A DNA stretch of 64,000 bases, taken from the NCBI GenBank assembly GCA_016840025.1, contig JAEOTF010000166.1, forward strand, positions 1 to 64,000, in the 5' to 3' direction. A program made the position numbers and the translations under genes. Position 1 is the stretch's first letter. Each line of letters starts with the position of its first letter. Below, one piece after another: positions 56,315 to 64,000 of this stretch. Origin of the DNA: Candidatus Hodarchaeota archaeon (GTDB taxonomy: Archaea; Asgardarchaeota; Heimdallarchaeia; Hodarchaeales; YT1-039). The notes beneath the pieces were generated by a model, which searched no databases, was not told the origin of the DNA, and saw nothing but the letters and a program-made list of their open reading frames with translations.

Positions 56315-57216
56315 GGAAATTGAGGATAAACTACTGCAAAAGTTGTAATCTATCTTTGAGGAAGAGAAAAGACAAGAGAGCCATCTCCCCTATTATTGCA
56401 ACCGTTCTTATTACGTCAATATTAGCTTCAGCTATTGCGATAGGGATTGTCTACGTTGTTCCTTATGCGCAGAGAACCAGCGCAGAAGCGTCATTGACCC
56501 AAGGAATAAATATAATGCAAGATTTTGATGCAGCTATTTACAAATGTGCTTTTTTTGATAATCCAGATAGTCCCATCGGTCAACAAATAGTATCGGCCGA
56601 ATTAGGAGGAGGAAAACTTGAATTGTTGACTTTAGGTGAAAGCCAGGAATTCTACTTGCAAATAGATGGGATTAATCAGGACTCATTTTTAGAAGATTAC
56701 GGGAAGGGGTATCTCAGGTACTCATTTGCTTCAGATTCCAGCTTGATCGAAACAACGGAAAAATACTATCTATCTGGGGAGTCTGATCCCTATATACAAC
56801 GACCTGAGATTATTACCGAACAATCAGATGATAGAAGCCTTACTAATATAACTCTAACGCGTGCAGAAGAAGGTAATACGCACTATGTTAACCTGGGCTA
56901 TCGAACTCGTTTATTTGTAGAAGAAGGTGTGACCTTATCGCTGAAGCTGATATCAATTGAGATGATAAATAACTTAGGTGGGATCTTAAGTGGTGAGGAA
57001 GTTACAATAAAAGTAGAAGCTCAACCTCGTCAGATATTAACAACAAATTATTACTTAGGCACAAACTATAGTTTGGGTTACAGTGTCTCTCTTTATGGGA
57101 TTTTCAATGACGTCCCCTCAACAGACTACATTTATCATGTAGACAATAGCTACGGATTCACCAACATTCAGGTAACTGTTCTGAAATACCGAGTAGAGAT
57201 TAGCGAACATGAATGA
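56311..57216 (+). CDS. Pilin-like protein
   Basis: This 301-residue protein has a 24-residue basic leader ending KRKDKR and a cleavage site before AISPIIATVLITSILASAIAIG. A beta-rich ectodomain follows, related in layout to the previous gene (GILSGEEVTIKVE versus GILGNDPILLLQV). The two may be paralogous subunits. The ATG overlaps the upstream stop codon. Confidence 0.78.
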   Translation: MRKLRINYCKSCNLSLRKRKDKRAISPIIATVLITSILASAIAIGIVYVVPYAQRTSAEASLTQGINIMQDFDAAIYKCAFFDNPDSPIGQQIVSAELGGGKLELLTLGESQEFYLQIDGINQDSFLEDYGKGYLRYSFASDSSLIETTEKYYLSGESDPYIQRPEIITEQSDDRSLTNITLTRAEEGNTHYVNLGYRTRLFVEEGVTLSLKLISIEMINNLGGILSGEEVTIKVEAQPRQILTTNYYLGTNYSLGYSVSLYGIFNDVPSTDYIYHVDNSYGFTNIQVTVLKYRVEISEHE

Positions 57217-57231
57217 GAAGGAAAGACAAAA

Positions 57232-58344
57232 ATGAACCTAGAACGGATCTTTAAGGATAAACGGGGACAAGCCCGTACAATTGACTTTACTATGAGCTTT
57301 TTTTTGTTTTTAATCATTGTCACTCAAATGGTATTCATAATGTTCGATTCCAGTACGTTAATTAAATCAGAAAACGACACAACCGATATTACAACATTTA
57401 CGAATAGCCAAGCGAATTTAATATTAGGAAATAGTGGGTCTTTGGCAAATGGTAATGATTGGGGGACATTTTTGTCTACTGATAACCTAACAACATTTGG
57501 ATTACATTCTAATTATCCAGCAGCGAAACAAAGAGAGATAGACCCAATGAAGCTTCTACGGATTGTTCCTAATGTAGAACATTACTTTAATGATTCTTAC
57601 ATTCTCACTTATGACGAAGTCCGCGAAATTAATCAACTATCGAGTGACCAAGACTTCACTTTAAGTGTAAGAACACCACTAAACGTCTCTTTGGAGATAG
57701 TGGGGTCCACACTCAATGCAAGAGTAACATACCTGAATGAAGTCCCAATAAGTGGAGCTAATGTTTCTTTCTTCTATTATGACTCAAACGACACTTGGAA
57801 CACCCTACGAACAATTACAAACGCAACTGGCATAGGAACGGTCAATACAGGGGCAATAATCCAAATTGCTATTGCGGTGGGATGGAATGAATATTTATGG
57901 GGTATTTCGTTTAGGGATGATGGGGTAAATTTCTCTAGAGACCAAAACATTCCAATATTTATTGAACACGCCAATAACACCCATGTAAGGTTTTATACGA
58001 ATTCGACTTACACATCCGAGAGTCAAATAGAAGTCCTAAGTGCAGTAACTCAAAGGACAGCAAATACGAATGAAACTGTCAGTCTTACAAACTCACCTTT
58101 ATGGCCACTAACTATAATGAATTCCACTTTGTGGTCCACAATAGCAACAGGGGTAACTGTTGCAGTGGTGGTGGATACAGCGAATAATAACTATAATCTC
58201 CAAACTACTCCTGCTTTATTAGACGATCTAATCAATCCAGTTTTTGGTGAAATACCGACTAATGCTGAAGAAATTGTAGAAACATATCTTAGCCTCTGTA
58301 GAGGGGTATATGTTCTAGTGGAGTATGTTTATAGCGAAAACTAA
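57232..58344 (+). CDS. Minor pilin-like protein (G|Q cleavage type)
   Basis: This 370-residue protein has a leader IFKDKRG and a predicted cut before QARTIDFTMSFFLFLIIVTQ, then a soluble ectodomain of about 330 residues with several N-x-S/T sequons. An Ig-like segment (NARVTYLNEVPISGANVSFF) lies near residue 160. It belongs to the same operon, 16 bases after the previous stop. Confidence 0.75.
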   Translation: MNLERIFKDKRGQARTIDFTMSFFLFLIIVTQMVFIMFDSSTLIKSENDTTDITTFTNSQANLILGNSGSLANGNDWGTFLSTDNLTTFGLHSNYPAAKQREIDPMKLLRIVPNVEHYFNDSYILTYDEVREINQLSSDQDFTLSVRTPLNVSLEIVGSTLNARVTYLNEVPISGANVSFFYYDSNDTWNTLRTITNATGIGTVNTGAIIQIAIAVGWNEYLWGISFRDDGVNFSRDQNIPIFIEHANNTHVRFYTNSTYTSESQIEVLSAVTQRTANTNETVSLTNSPLWPLTIMNSTLWSTIATGVTVAVVVDTANNNYNLQTTPALLDDLINPVFGEIPTNAEEIVETYLSLCRGVYVLVEYVYSEN

Positions 58345-58350
58345 AAAAAG

Positions 58351-58812
58351 GTGCTGGTTATGAAATTAAACTACAAAGATCGGCGGGGACAGTTGATGAT
58401 CATCGAGGTTCTGGTTTCTGTTTCACTTTTAGTTATCATGGCCTTTAGTATCTATACCATCACGGGAAGTGTTGATAATGAACCAAGTACTGAATCATTG
58501 AGAAGAATGACTTTTGACATCTTGATATCAAGTGATGAGGCAGGCGTCCTTCGACCTGCTGTATGGAATCCTACTACTCCGTCTGAAACAGACCCTCTTG
58601 ATATCTTTCTTAACTCATATTTGCCTTCTTCACTTCAATGGCGCCTACAGAGAACAAATGATACAACACCACTTGAACTGGTTGGCTTACATTCTAATGC
58701 AATATACACACCGCCAGATGTAGAGATAGAAGTTATATCTTATATGTTGTCGGGTTATGAAACTAGCGGGTCCTACTATGTGGTATATCTAGAGATTTGG
58801 AGTGAGGTCTAG
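58351..58812 (+). CDS. Minor pilin-like protein
   Basis: This 153-residue protein has a leader KLNYKDRRG and a cut before QLMIIEVLVSVSLLVIMAF, with a glutamate near the start of the mature helix as in bacterial type IV pilins. The small beta domain ends in ETSGSYYVVYLEIWSEV. The ATG at 58351 and one at 58360 are both possible starts. Its 3' end overlaps the next gene by 11 bases. Confidence 0.78.
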   Translation: MLVMKLNYKDRRGQLMIIEVLVSVSLLVIMAFSIYTITGSVDNEPSTESLRRMTFDILISSDEAGVLRPAVWNPTTPSETDPLDIFLNSYLPSSLQWRLQRTNDTTPLELVGLHSNAIYTPPDVEIEVISYMLSGYETSGSYYVVYLEIWSEV

Positions 58813-59476
58813 AATGAAACTGGGTAATATACCTCTAAAAATTCGAAATCGTAGAGGACAAATGTTTATATTGAGCACCCTGATTATTGCACTCTACATA
58901 ATCCTAATTACTGGCGTAATCCTTGAGATTAGAACTGATTTGGACTCCTCAGACCTCACACAAGTTGGTGAGGTATATAGAAATTTCAAAAATGATATCA
59001 ATTATCGGGCGGTTGTTGACCTTGCACGAGCCACATCGGCATCTGTAGGGCAGTCACAACTAAGTGGGGAATTGGAGAACATAATTATTCCCCAAATGGT
59101 ACAATATGGGTTAAGTAAAGGACTAGATGTCTCGATCACTCTTGTTAGCTACGAACTAGGTCTAAACCCCAGTGGAGGAGGATATGATAGCGGGAACGTA
59201 ACAATTGAGGTCATAATAAGAATTATAGGGGAAGATACCGAAATACAAGACAGGATTAATGCTTTCTATGGAGTAAGCACTAATGTGGCACCGCCTATCG
59301 TAGTAATCAATGAATTTGCAGGTCCAAGCGACTCGCGACCCATTACAGACGCTACAGTAACCACAGGATCACTTCAGCAGAATTATGGTAATGGAAGATA
59401 TGAAGTAACTGGAGTTGCTGGAGAAGCAGTATTTACTCTCAATAATGGAGTTGTTATTACTGTAACAGGTGTTTAG
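58802..59476 (+). CDS. Minor pilin-like protein
   Basis: This 224-residue protein has a leader KIRNRRG, a cut before QMFILSTLIIALYIILITGV, and an ectodomain with predicted helix then beta-rich end. The ATG at 58802 lies inside the upstream gene; a second at 58814 is also possible. Translational coupling to the preceding gene is likely. Confidence 0.75.
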   Translation: MRSRMKLGNIPLKIRNRRGQMFILSTLIIALYIILITGVILEIRTDLDSSDLTQVGEVYRNFKNDINYRAVVDLARATSASVGQSQLSGELENIIIPQMVQYGLSKGLDVSITLVSYELGLNPSGGGYDSGNVTIEVIIRIIGEDTEIQDRINAFYGVSTNVAPPIVVINEFAGPSDSRPITDATVTTGSLQQNYGNGRYEVTGVAGEAVFTLNNGVVITVTGV

Positions 59477-59493
59477 ATAAGGAGATACCCAAC

Positions 59494-59970
59494 ATGGCTT
59501 CAGAAGTTCTCAACTATCTTTTATTGTTCTCTTTAGGTTTAGGGCTCGTTATCAGTATGGAGTATACATGGAGAAATCTCTCTGAAAACGTATCAGACGA
59601 TGCTGCTGAAGTACGACTAAAACAGGTCGTCCAACGAGTTAAACAGACGATAATAGAAGCTGTAAACATTGGACAGCTCTCTTCATCAGATTTATCACCT
59701 ATAGTGCAGGTAAAACTGCAAATTCCTGATGCTATCGGTGGTTATGAATATAATGTCTCTGTTATTGAAGGTCCTATAGGGAAATTCTATATTTCGGCTT
59801 ATCTAATGGAAAAAACAGAAGTTGAATATGGAGAATATATTGTCCTGCCGTCAACTTTAACGATCACAGGAGGATTTAACTCCTATTTTGATGCGCATTA
59901 CCTCAGATATATGGTTGCAGGATCCTTACCTGGCATTTCTACTGATGCTATTCATTTATTCAGCCAGTAA
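59494..59970 (+). CDS. Pilin-like protein, leaderless, with altered C-terminus
   Basis: This 158-residue protein opens directly with a membrane helix (VLNYLLLFSLGLGLVISM) and a helical segment, then a beta-rich domain. The last 25 residues (HYLRYMVAGSLPGI…) are duplicated at 61771–61893. There the frame continues longer (IQYLKKHVLKI), so a one-base difference near 59969 may have shortened this protein. It is the last complete gene of the pilin-like operon. Confidence 0.72.
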   Translation: MASEVLNYLLLFSLGLGLVISMEYTWRNLSENVSDDAAEVRLKQVVQRVKQTIIEAVNIGQLSSSDLSPIVQVKLQIPDAIGGYEYNVSVIEGPIGKFYISAYLMEKTEVEYGEYIVLPSTLTITGGFNSYFDAHYLRYMVAGSLPGISTDAIHLFSQ

Positions 59971-60037
59971 TCTCAAAAAAACACAATTTAGAGGCAATTA
60001 ATGATATATCAATCTTATTATGGAGACTAATCATTAA

Positions 60038-60184
60038 ATGGCAGCCAACAAGGAACTTTCACAGAGTAGACTGTCTAAAGGCCGTATAAGAGGAATCGTA
60101 CTTCACCTCCTAAACACAACCATTCTACACCAGAGTAAAATGAAAAAGGTTGATCGAAAGTACCAAGATCAAGGTTGGTTCTGA
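60038..60184 (+). pseudogene. 5' remnant of the 61918 gene
   Basis: The first 45 codons resemble the start of the gene at 61918 (shared RGIVLH, LNTTILHQS and MKKVD blocks) and then end at a TGA after GWF. Homology stops near 60180, where the inserted nuclease segment begins. Confidence 0.8.
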
Positions 60185-60413
60185 GTGTCTTTACTTGAAG
60201 CAAAACCCGCTCCTAATTTCAGGCATTTATATATTCTCTGACCTAAAGAATATTGATTAGTCATGAACTCTTCTGAACACGAAACCGAATTTTGTAGTTA
60301 TCAAATCGACTCAGAAGAGATTAGAGATACGAGTTCATGGAATGAAACGAACATAACTAAAGAGAAACGTAAAGACACTAAGGAGAAAACGGTGACAAGA
60401 AGAAAGACTAGGT

Positions 60414-61625
60414 TTGGAAGTGATACCCCTCATGGGCCCACGCCTCACTGACCATAACCGGTTAAGCAAACGATGTCCCAACATCGCAAAACAATGGCAT
60501 CCCACCAAAAATAAGCCACTCACTCCCGCTGATATCAGCTACGGGTCTGCGAAAGAGTTTTGGTGGTGCTGCCGAAAGTGTGGTCATGAATGGAAACAGA
60601 GTGCATATTCCCGTAGAAAACATGGGGACCGACTAAGATGTCCAGCGGGTAATGGCTGTTATCCACGTACCTATTCACCAAGAACGAAACCCCGTACCAA
60701 ACAACGTCTCACTGACCGATACCGGTTATCCAAACAACGTCCCAACATCACAAAACTATGGCATCCCACCAAAAATAAGCCTCTCACTCCCGCTGACATC
60801 AGCTATGCATCTAAGAGAGAGTTTTGGTGGCTCTGTCCAAAATGTGGTCATGAATGGAAACAGGCGCCTCTTACCCAGTCTAGACGTGGCGACCGACCAA
60901 GATGTCCGGCGCGAAATGGTTGTAACACGACTGATCGTAATCGTTTGAGCATCCGTTGTCCTGACCTCATCAAAGAGTGGCATCCCACCAAAAATAAGCC
61001 TCTCACTCCCGCTGACATCAGCTACGGCTCTGAGAGAGAGTTTTGGTGGCTCTGTCCAAAATGTGGCCATGAATGGGAAGCGTGTGTCTGGAATCGGGTA
61101 CGTGGTAGAGGATGTCATCATTGTAGAACACTGAATTCTAGAATCCCTAGTCCAGTCTATTGGAAACCCTGGCAAAACCTCTGTGAAGTGATCGCTCGAT
61201 TAATCTTCTTGGATTTTCGATTAGTGTATCAACGATACCTAGACGACATTCAACCCGACATTGCGGTCATGGGGAATGACGACAATGTCGTTCTCATTAT
61301 TGACGCAAAGATAAATCTAAATATAAATGACACCTATCACGTAGACCAGATTAAGAGATATTCTCTTTACTGTCCTCGTCTAGAGTTCTGGTGCCTTTAC
61401 CCCCACAGTGGCGATAAAAACGATCTCGAGAATAAGTTTAAAGACATATCCATTGATTTTATCAGTTCTGATCAACTGCTAACAAAAATCAGCGATTTAC
61501 AAGCAAGGAAAATCATTGCGGGCAGAGTTCAGACCATTAAAAGTGAAACTCAGGACTATCTAACATGGTGGAGACAGAAGCAATCAGTTCCAATCCTCCG
61601 AGAAGGGCAGGCCATTCTACAATAA
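60414..61625 (+). CDS. Zinc-ribbon repeat protein with PD-(D/E)xK nuclease domain
   Basis: This 403-residue protein has three N-terminal zinc-ribbon repeats, each with WHPTKNKPLTPADISY, EFWW and CxxCGHEW, closed by C-x-A-x-N-G-C or CHHC. The C-terminal 150 residues contain YLDDIQPDIAV…VVLIIDAKINLN, which fits the PD-(D/E)xK nuclease core (PD and DxK). It is probably a homing- or restriction-like nuclease. The frame begins at TTG 60414 or ATG 60432; an overlapping frame from 60263 may supply the original N-terminus. It lies inside a duplicated segment. Confidence 0.75.
   Translation: MEVIPLMGPRLTDHNRLSKRCPNIAKQWHPTKNKPLTPADISYGSAKEFWWCCRKCGHEWKQSAYSRRKHGDRLRCPAGNGCYPRTYSPRTKPRTKQRLTDRYRLSKQRPNITKLWHPTKNKPLTPADISYASKREFWWLCPKCGHEWKQAPLTQSRRGDRPRCPARNGCNTTDRNRLSIRCPDLIKEWHPTKNKPLTPADISYGSEREFWWLCPKCGHEWEACVWNRVRGRGCHHCRTLNSRIPSPVYWKPWQNLCEVIARLIFLDFRLVYQRYLDDIQPDIAVMGNDDNVVLIIDAKINLNINDTYHVDQIKRYSLYCPRLEFWCLYPHSGDKNDLENKFKDISIDFISSDQLLTKISDLQARKIIAGRVQTIKSETQDYLTWWRQKQSVPILREGQAILQ
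60495..60566 (+). repeat. Zinc-ribbon DNA repeat, unit 1 (72 bp)
   Basis: These 72 bases recur at 60759–60830 and 60978–61049 with only a few differences, encoding the same repeat in frame. Near-identity at the DNA level points to recent amplification or gene conversion. Confidence 0.8.
60759..60830 (+). repeat. Zinc-ribbon DNA repeat, unit 2 (72 bp)
   Basis: Second near-identical copy of the unit at 60495–60566, 264 bases further on. Confidence 0.8.
60978..61049 (+). repeat. Zinc-ribbon DNA repeat, unit 3 (72 bp)
   Basis: Third near-identical copy, 219 bases after unit 2. Confidence 0.8.
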
Positions 61626-61630
61626 CTTTC

Positions 61631-61650
61631 CTCTCTCCTCTTTTTTTCTT
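61631..61650 (+). terminator. T-run terminator after the zinc-ribbon nuclease
   Basis: A pyrimidine-rich stretch with seven consecutive thymines begins a few bases after the nuclease stop codon. Confidence 0.5.
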
Positions 61651-61770
61651 GAATGATATGATATAGATGACTTTCTTGGTCATGATCCGATGCATCCAAG
61701 TATGTTGGGGCGCATCTCTGTGCATCAGGATGACTCCAGACCTTTATAAGAACAAAGATAAAATAAATAC

Positions 61771-61893
61771 ATGGAGCGACACTATCTGAGATATATGGTT
61801 AATGGATCTCTACCCGGAATTTTCACAGACGCTATTCAACTGATCATTCAGTATCTCAAAAAACACGTTTTAAAAATAAATAATGATAAATAA
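61771..61893 (+). pseudogene. 3' remnant of the 59494 pilin-like gene (duplicate)
   Basis: The 40-codon frame reads HYLRYMVNGSLPGIFTDAIQ and continues to a stop at 61891–61893, matching the end of the 59494 gene. Together with the gene at 61918 it reproduces the junction seen at 59890–60183, so the nuclease lies between two diverged copies of one segment. Confidence 0.75.
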
Positions 61894-61917
61894 GCCCAAT
61901 TAGGGAAAAAATAATTC

Positions 61918-63255
61918 ATGGCGGCAGATGAAAAACTCTTACATAGTGGACTTTCCAAAGGTTTTGTGAGAGGAATCGTTCTTCACACTCTTAATACTAC
62001 CATTCTGCACCAAAGCAGGATGAAAAAGGTCGATAAGGAGTTTCAAGAACAGGGATGCACGGGTTGGCAAGTATTCACTAATTGCTACATCGGTCGTAAC
62101 CGTCTCACAATGGACATCTCACATGCCCCTTACGCGCTTAAGAGGACACAGTATAACTCCACTGTTATTCCAAAAAGAAGTGATATGGCTCCTGAAGAAC
62201 GGGCAGGACAAAAATATGCAGAGCAAAACCTAAAAGAGATTACGGTACAAATTAGTGCAGACAGTCGCAGTTGGATTAGTCCACATATTGAGCCATATAC
62301 CGAGTTTAATCTAATTGAGCATTATCAACCTGTCCCGGGAGAAGGAATTAAATTTTGGATGTGGATATGGGCATTAAGAATAGGAGTACTTTTTCTCGCA
62401 ATAACCATGGGGATTTTCACCCTAGAGGTCTTTAGTTTACTTTCAGACATTATTCCTATCTTATCAAGGAATATCCCGTTCATTGGCAGCGATATACCAA
62501 TACATCAACTAGTTGGAGCAACTACAGGTGTTATTTTAGCATGGTACGGTGGTAGGGAATCATACAAACGTCTAGAAAGACCACTCGTAGCAACTTTTGA
62601 ATGTGACTTTAGTAAACGTATTCATCTCCCAGAACATGTCAAAGAACATATAGAATTCGAGAAAGCAATCAAAAGCGGCGATGCACATAAAACATTAGGA
62701 GATTTTTTTCGTCAAACATTTATTTTTAAACGTAAAAAGCTCACACCAGCTTTACAGGCGGATCGAGTGGTTCTTTTTAAAGAACCCTTTCGGATTGGTA
62801 TGTACCATAGACAAAGTAGACTGCTACAATACAAAGGTACAAGAAAAAATACATGGGGAGACTGGTTAGCTAAGAAGAAAGATCTTGGTTGGTTTCGAGA
62901 TCAATTTTTTGACCTTGACCTCAATGAACTCGGGGACAACGACTTCTTGAATGTAAAACAAAGCATCTACTTTGATCTAGGAAATATCACCCTAAAATTT
63001 AATTTCCCTTTCTTGAAGTTAGAGACTCATAGATTAGAAGAACAAATGATCGGTGATCTCCATTTCCCCACGAATGACCATGAATTTGTGATAAAAGGAA
63101 GTATTACTAAGAATAACGATCTTCATCAAGAAATTAAGGATAAAGAAAAGCTTTGTTATGTTCGTAGTGTTGCGAAAAAGGTGGACCAGTTTTATGTCCG
63201 ATATAAAGATGGAGATAACCCACAATGGACAATAGAGTTTCCTGATAGCGAATAA
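61918..63255 (+). CDS. Membrane protein, unknown, associated with the pilin-like set
   Basis: This 445-residue protein has a soluble N-terminus of about 140 residues. Two membrane helices lie around residues 147–180 (FWMWIWALRIGVLFLAITMGIF) and 198–215 (VGATTGVILAWYG). A soluble C-terminal region of about 230 residues follows. No named domain is recognised. Before the duplication it followed the last pilin-like gene directly, so it was probably part of that operon and may serve as a membrane component of the appendage. Confidence 0.65.
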   Translation: MAADEKLLHSGLSKGFVRGIVLHTLNTTILHQSRMKKVDKEFQEQGCTGWQVFTNCYIGRNRLTMDISHAPYALKRTQYNSTVIPKRSDMAPEERAGQKYAEQNLKEITVQISADSRSWISPHIEPYTEFNLIEHYQPVPGEGIKFWMWIWALRIGVLFLAITMGIFTLEVFSLLSDIIPILSRNIPFIGSDIPIHQLVGATTGVILAWYGGRESYKRLERPLVATFECDFSKRIHLPEHVKEHIEFEKAIKSGDAHKTLGDFFRQTFIFKRKKLTPALQADRVVLFKEPFRIGMYHRQSRLLQYKGTRKNTWGDWLAKKKDLGWFRDQFFDLDLNELGDNDFLNVKQSIYFDLGNITLKFNFPFLKLETHRLEEQMIGDLHFPTNDHEFVIKGSITKNNDLHQEIKDKEKLCYVRSVAKKVDQFYVRYKDGDNPQWTIEFPDSE

Positions 63256-63300
63256 CTGGTCTTTAATGGATAGGAATAACTAAAGAGTTCCTTTATCAAC

Positions 63301-64000
63301 TTAAATTCTACCCAGAAGCATTCCTTCAATAGTAATTGGAGCTAACTTTGCCATCCTCGCCTGGGCTTCCTTAAGCTCCTTTTCCGATTCTGCATGAATC
63401 CTTAAGACGACTTCACCGCGCTTAATGGCCTGTTTTTTCTTTACAAAATACACTCCAGCGCCTTTTTTCTTAGGAGCACCTGCAGCCTTAGCAACGACCT
63501 TTATTGCTGCGTTATTAATATCGACCACCCATCCATCAGCTGGTGCCAGCCATTCATAGACATGATCACCAACAGGAATATCTTGAGGTTTAATATTCGG
63601 ATCACCATTCTGGGCTTCAATTATCTCCTTCATTTTTTCTAGGGCTTTTCCACTGTTCAGAATACTTTTAGCCTTAGTTTGCCCCTCTCCTAGAGGAGCA
63701 ATACCTGCCATTTCAAACAAAATACCTGCAATAACGGTGGATTTTTCAATAAGAGAGGTAGGTGCCCCACGAGGATTTGATAAGCAATTTAATGCTTCTC
63801 GTGCCTCTAGCGCAGGACCAATGGCGTGACCAACGGGGACACTTCCAAACGTTATCGCTGACTCAAGTCTAATATCCAGACGACGCGCTAATTCTGCAAA
63901 ATTACGAGCAATGGCATTTCCCTCATCAAAATCAGGCACTTTGGTACCCTTTCCTATTGGAATATCAAGAACTACAAACTCAGCACCCATTGCATACTTT
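63301..64000 (-). CDS. deoA: AMP phosphorylase (thymidine phosphorylase family), C-terminal part
   Basis: The frame runs off the right end; 233 residues are visible (KYAMGAEFVVLDIP…). They include GKGTKVPD, the segment ITFGSVPVGHAIGPALEAREAL, and the C-terminal lobe with GVYFVKKKQAIKRGEV. Archaeal AMP phosphorylase cleaves AMP to adenine and ribose-1,5-bisphosphate, feeding type III Rubisco. The 84-residue N-terminal extension that distinguishes AMP phosphorylase from thymidine phosphorylase is outside the window, so the substrate is inferred from the archaeal context. Confidence 0.88.
   Translation of the reverse strand, partial: KYAMGAEFVVLDIPIGKGTKVPDFDEGNAIARNFAELARRLDIRLESAITFGSVPVGHAIGPALEAREALNCLSNPRGAPTSLIEKSTVIAGILFEMAGIAPLGEGQTKAKSILNSGKALEKMKEIIEAQNGDPNIKPQDIPVGDHVYEWLAPADGWVVDINNAAIKVVAKAAGAPKKKGAGVYFVKKKQAIKRGEVVLRIHAESEKELKEAQARMAKLAPITIEGMLLGRI

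Noticed and set aside
60414..61049. CRISPR array
   Set aside because: The 72-base repeats are coding, only three in number and unevenly spaced; no other spaced direct repeats were seen in the window.

Overview
The window is from an AT-rich archaeal chromosome. The information-processing genes are archaeal throughout: MCM and a GINS subunit in one operon, a RecJ/GAN-type DHH nuclease, TOPRIM-type DnaG, an LSm–L37e pair, uS15, aRF1, Nep1, RadA, a NusA-like KH protein and UPF0147. Together with the long gene-poor gaps, the Hdr-type flavoproteins and the geranylgeranyl reductase, this fits an Asgard-like or deep TACK-like lineage. The phylum is inference; no 16S rRNA gene is visible.

Layout. 1–5.3 kb: N-terminus of an Lhr-type helicase, a ClC channel, a saccharopine-dehydrogenase-like enzyme, a toxin–antitoxin pair whose TumE-like toxin is broken by a stop codon, and a VOC protein. 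5.3–13.5 kb: a free-standing copy of the MCM C-terminus, a hairpin-rich non-coding stretch, an unknown 488-aa protein, the gins23–mcm operon, then 2 kb without a convincing gene but with many strong hairpins. 13.5–23.6 kb: UPF0147, an MFS transporter, the replication and translation genes, a LAGLIDADG nuclease and five tRNA genes (Gly-CCC, Leu-UAA, Phe-GAA, Gly-GCC, Gly-UCC). All five tRNAs are interrupted; Leu and Phe each appear to carry four introns. 23.6–28.8 kb: a membrane-anchored beta-propeller, Nep1, a zinc-ribbon membrane protein, an arginase-fold protein and aRF1. 28.8–36.2 kb: HdrA, ferredoxin–MvhD, HdrA–MvhD and a short HdrA-like flavoprotein around a geranylgeranyl reductase, with no HdrB or HdrC. 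36.7–46.4 kb: SsnA-like amidohydrolase, dodecin, a winged-helix regulator, a remnant of one S-adenosylhomocysteinase beside an intact different one, an HTH–LAGLIDADG nuclease, a remnant of an 8-oxoguanine glycosylase, RadA, and a LarA-family gene of mosaic base composition. 46.4–63.3 kb: a membrane-regulator operon, then a long gene set for type IV pilin-like proteins, including a giant pilin-like protein and a secreted protein with repeated GAAGIG motifs. It ends in a duplicated segment split by a zinc-ribbon nuclease. The right edge holds the C-terminal part of AMP phosphorylase.

How the genes work together. MCM, GINS, the RecJ-like nuclease, DnaG and RadA are replication and repair functions. 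The Hdr-type flavoproteins probably form an electron-transfer module that could feed the neighbouring lipid reductase. The pilin-like genes from 49.5 to 60 kb look like the structural subunits of one surface appendage whose assembly ATPase and platform lie outside the window. Three free-standing homing-type nucleases and at least five gene remnants show that this stretch has been rearranged repeatedly.
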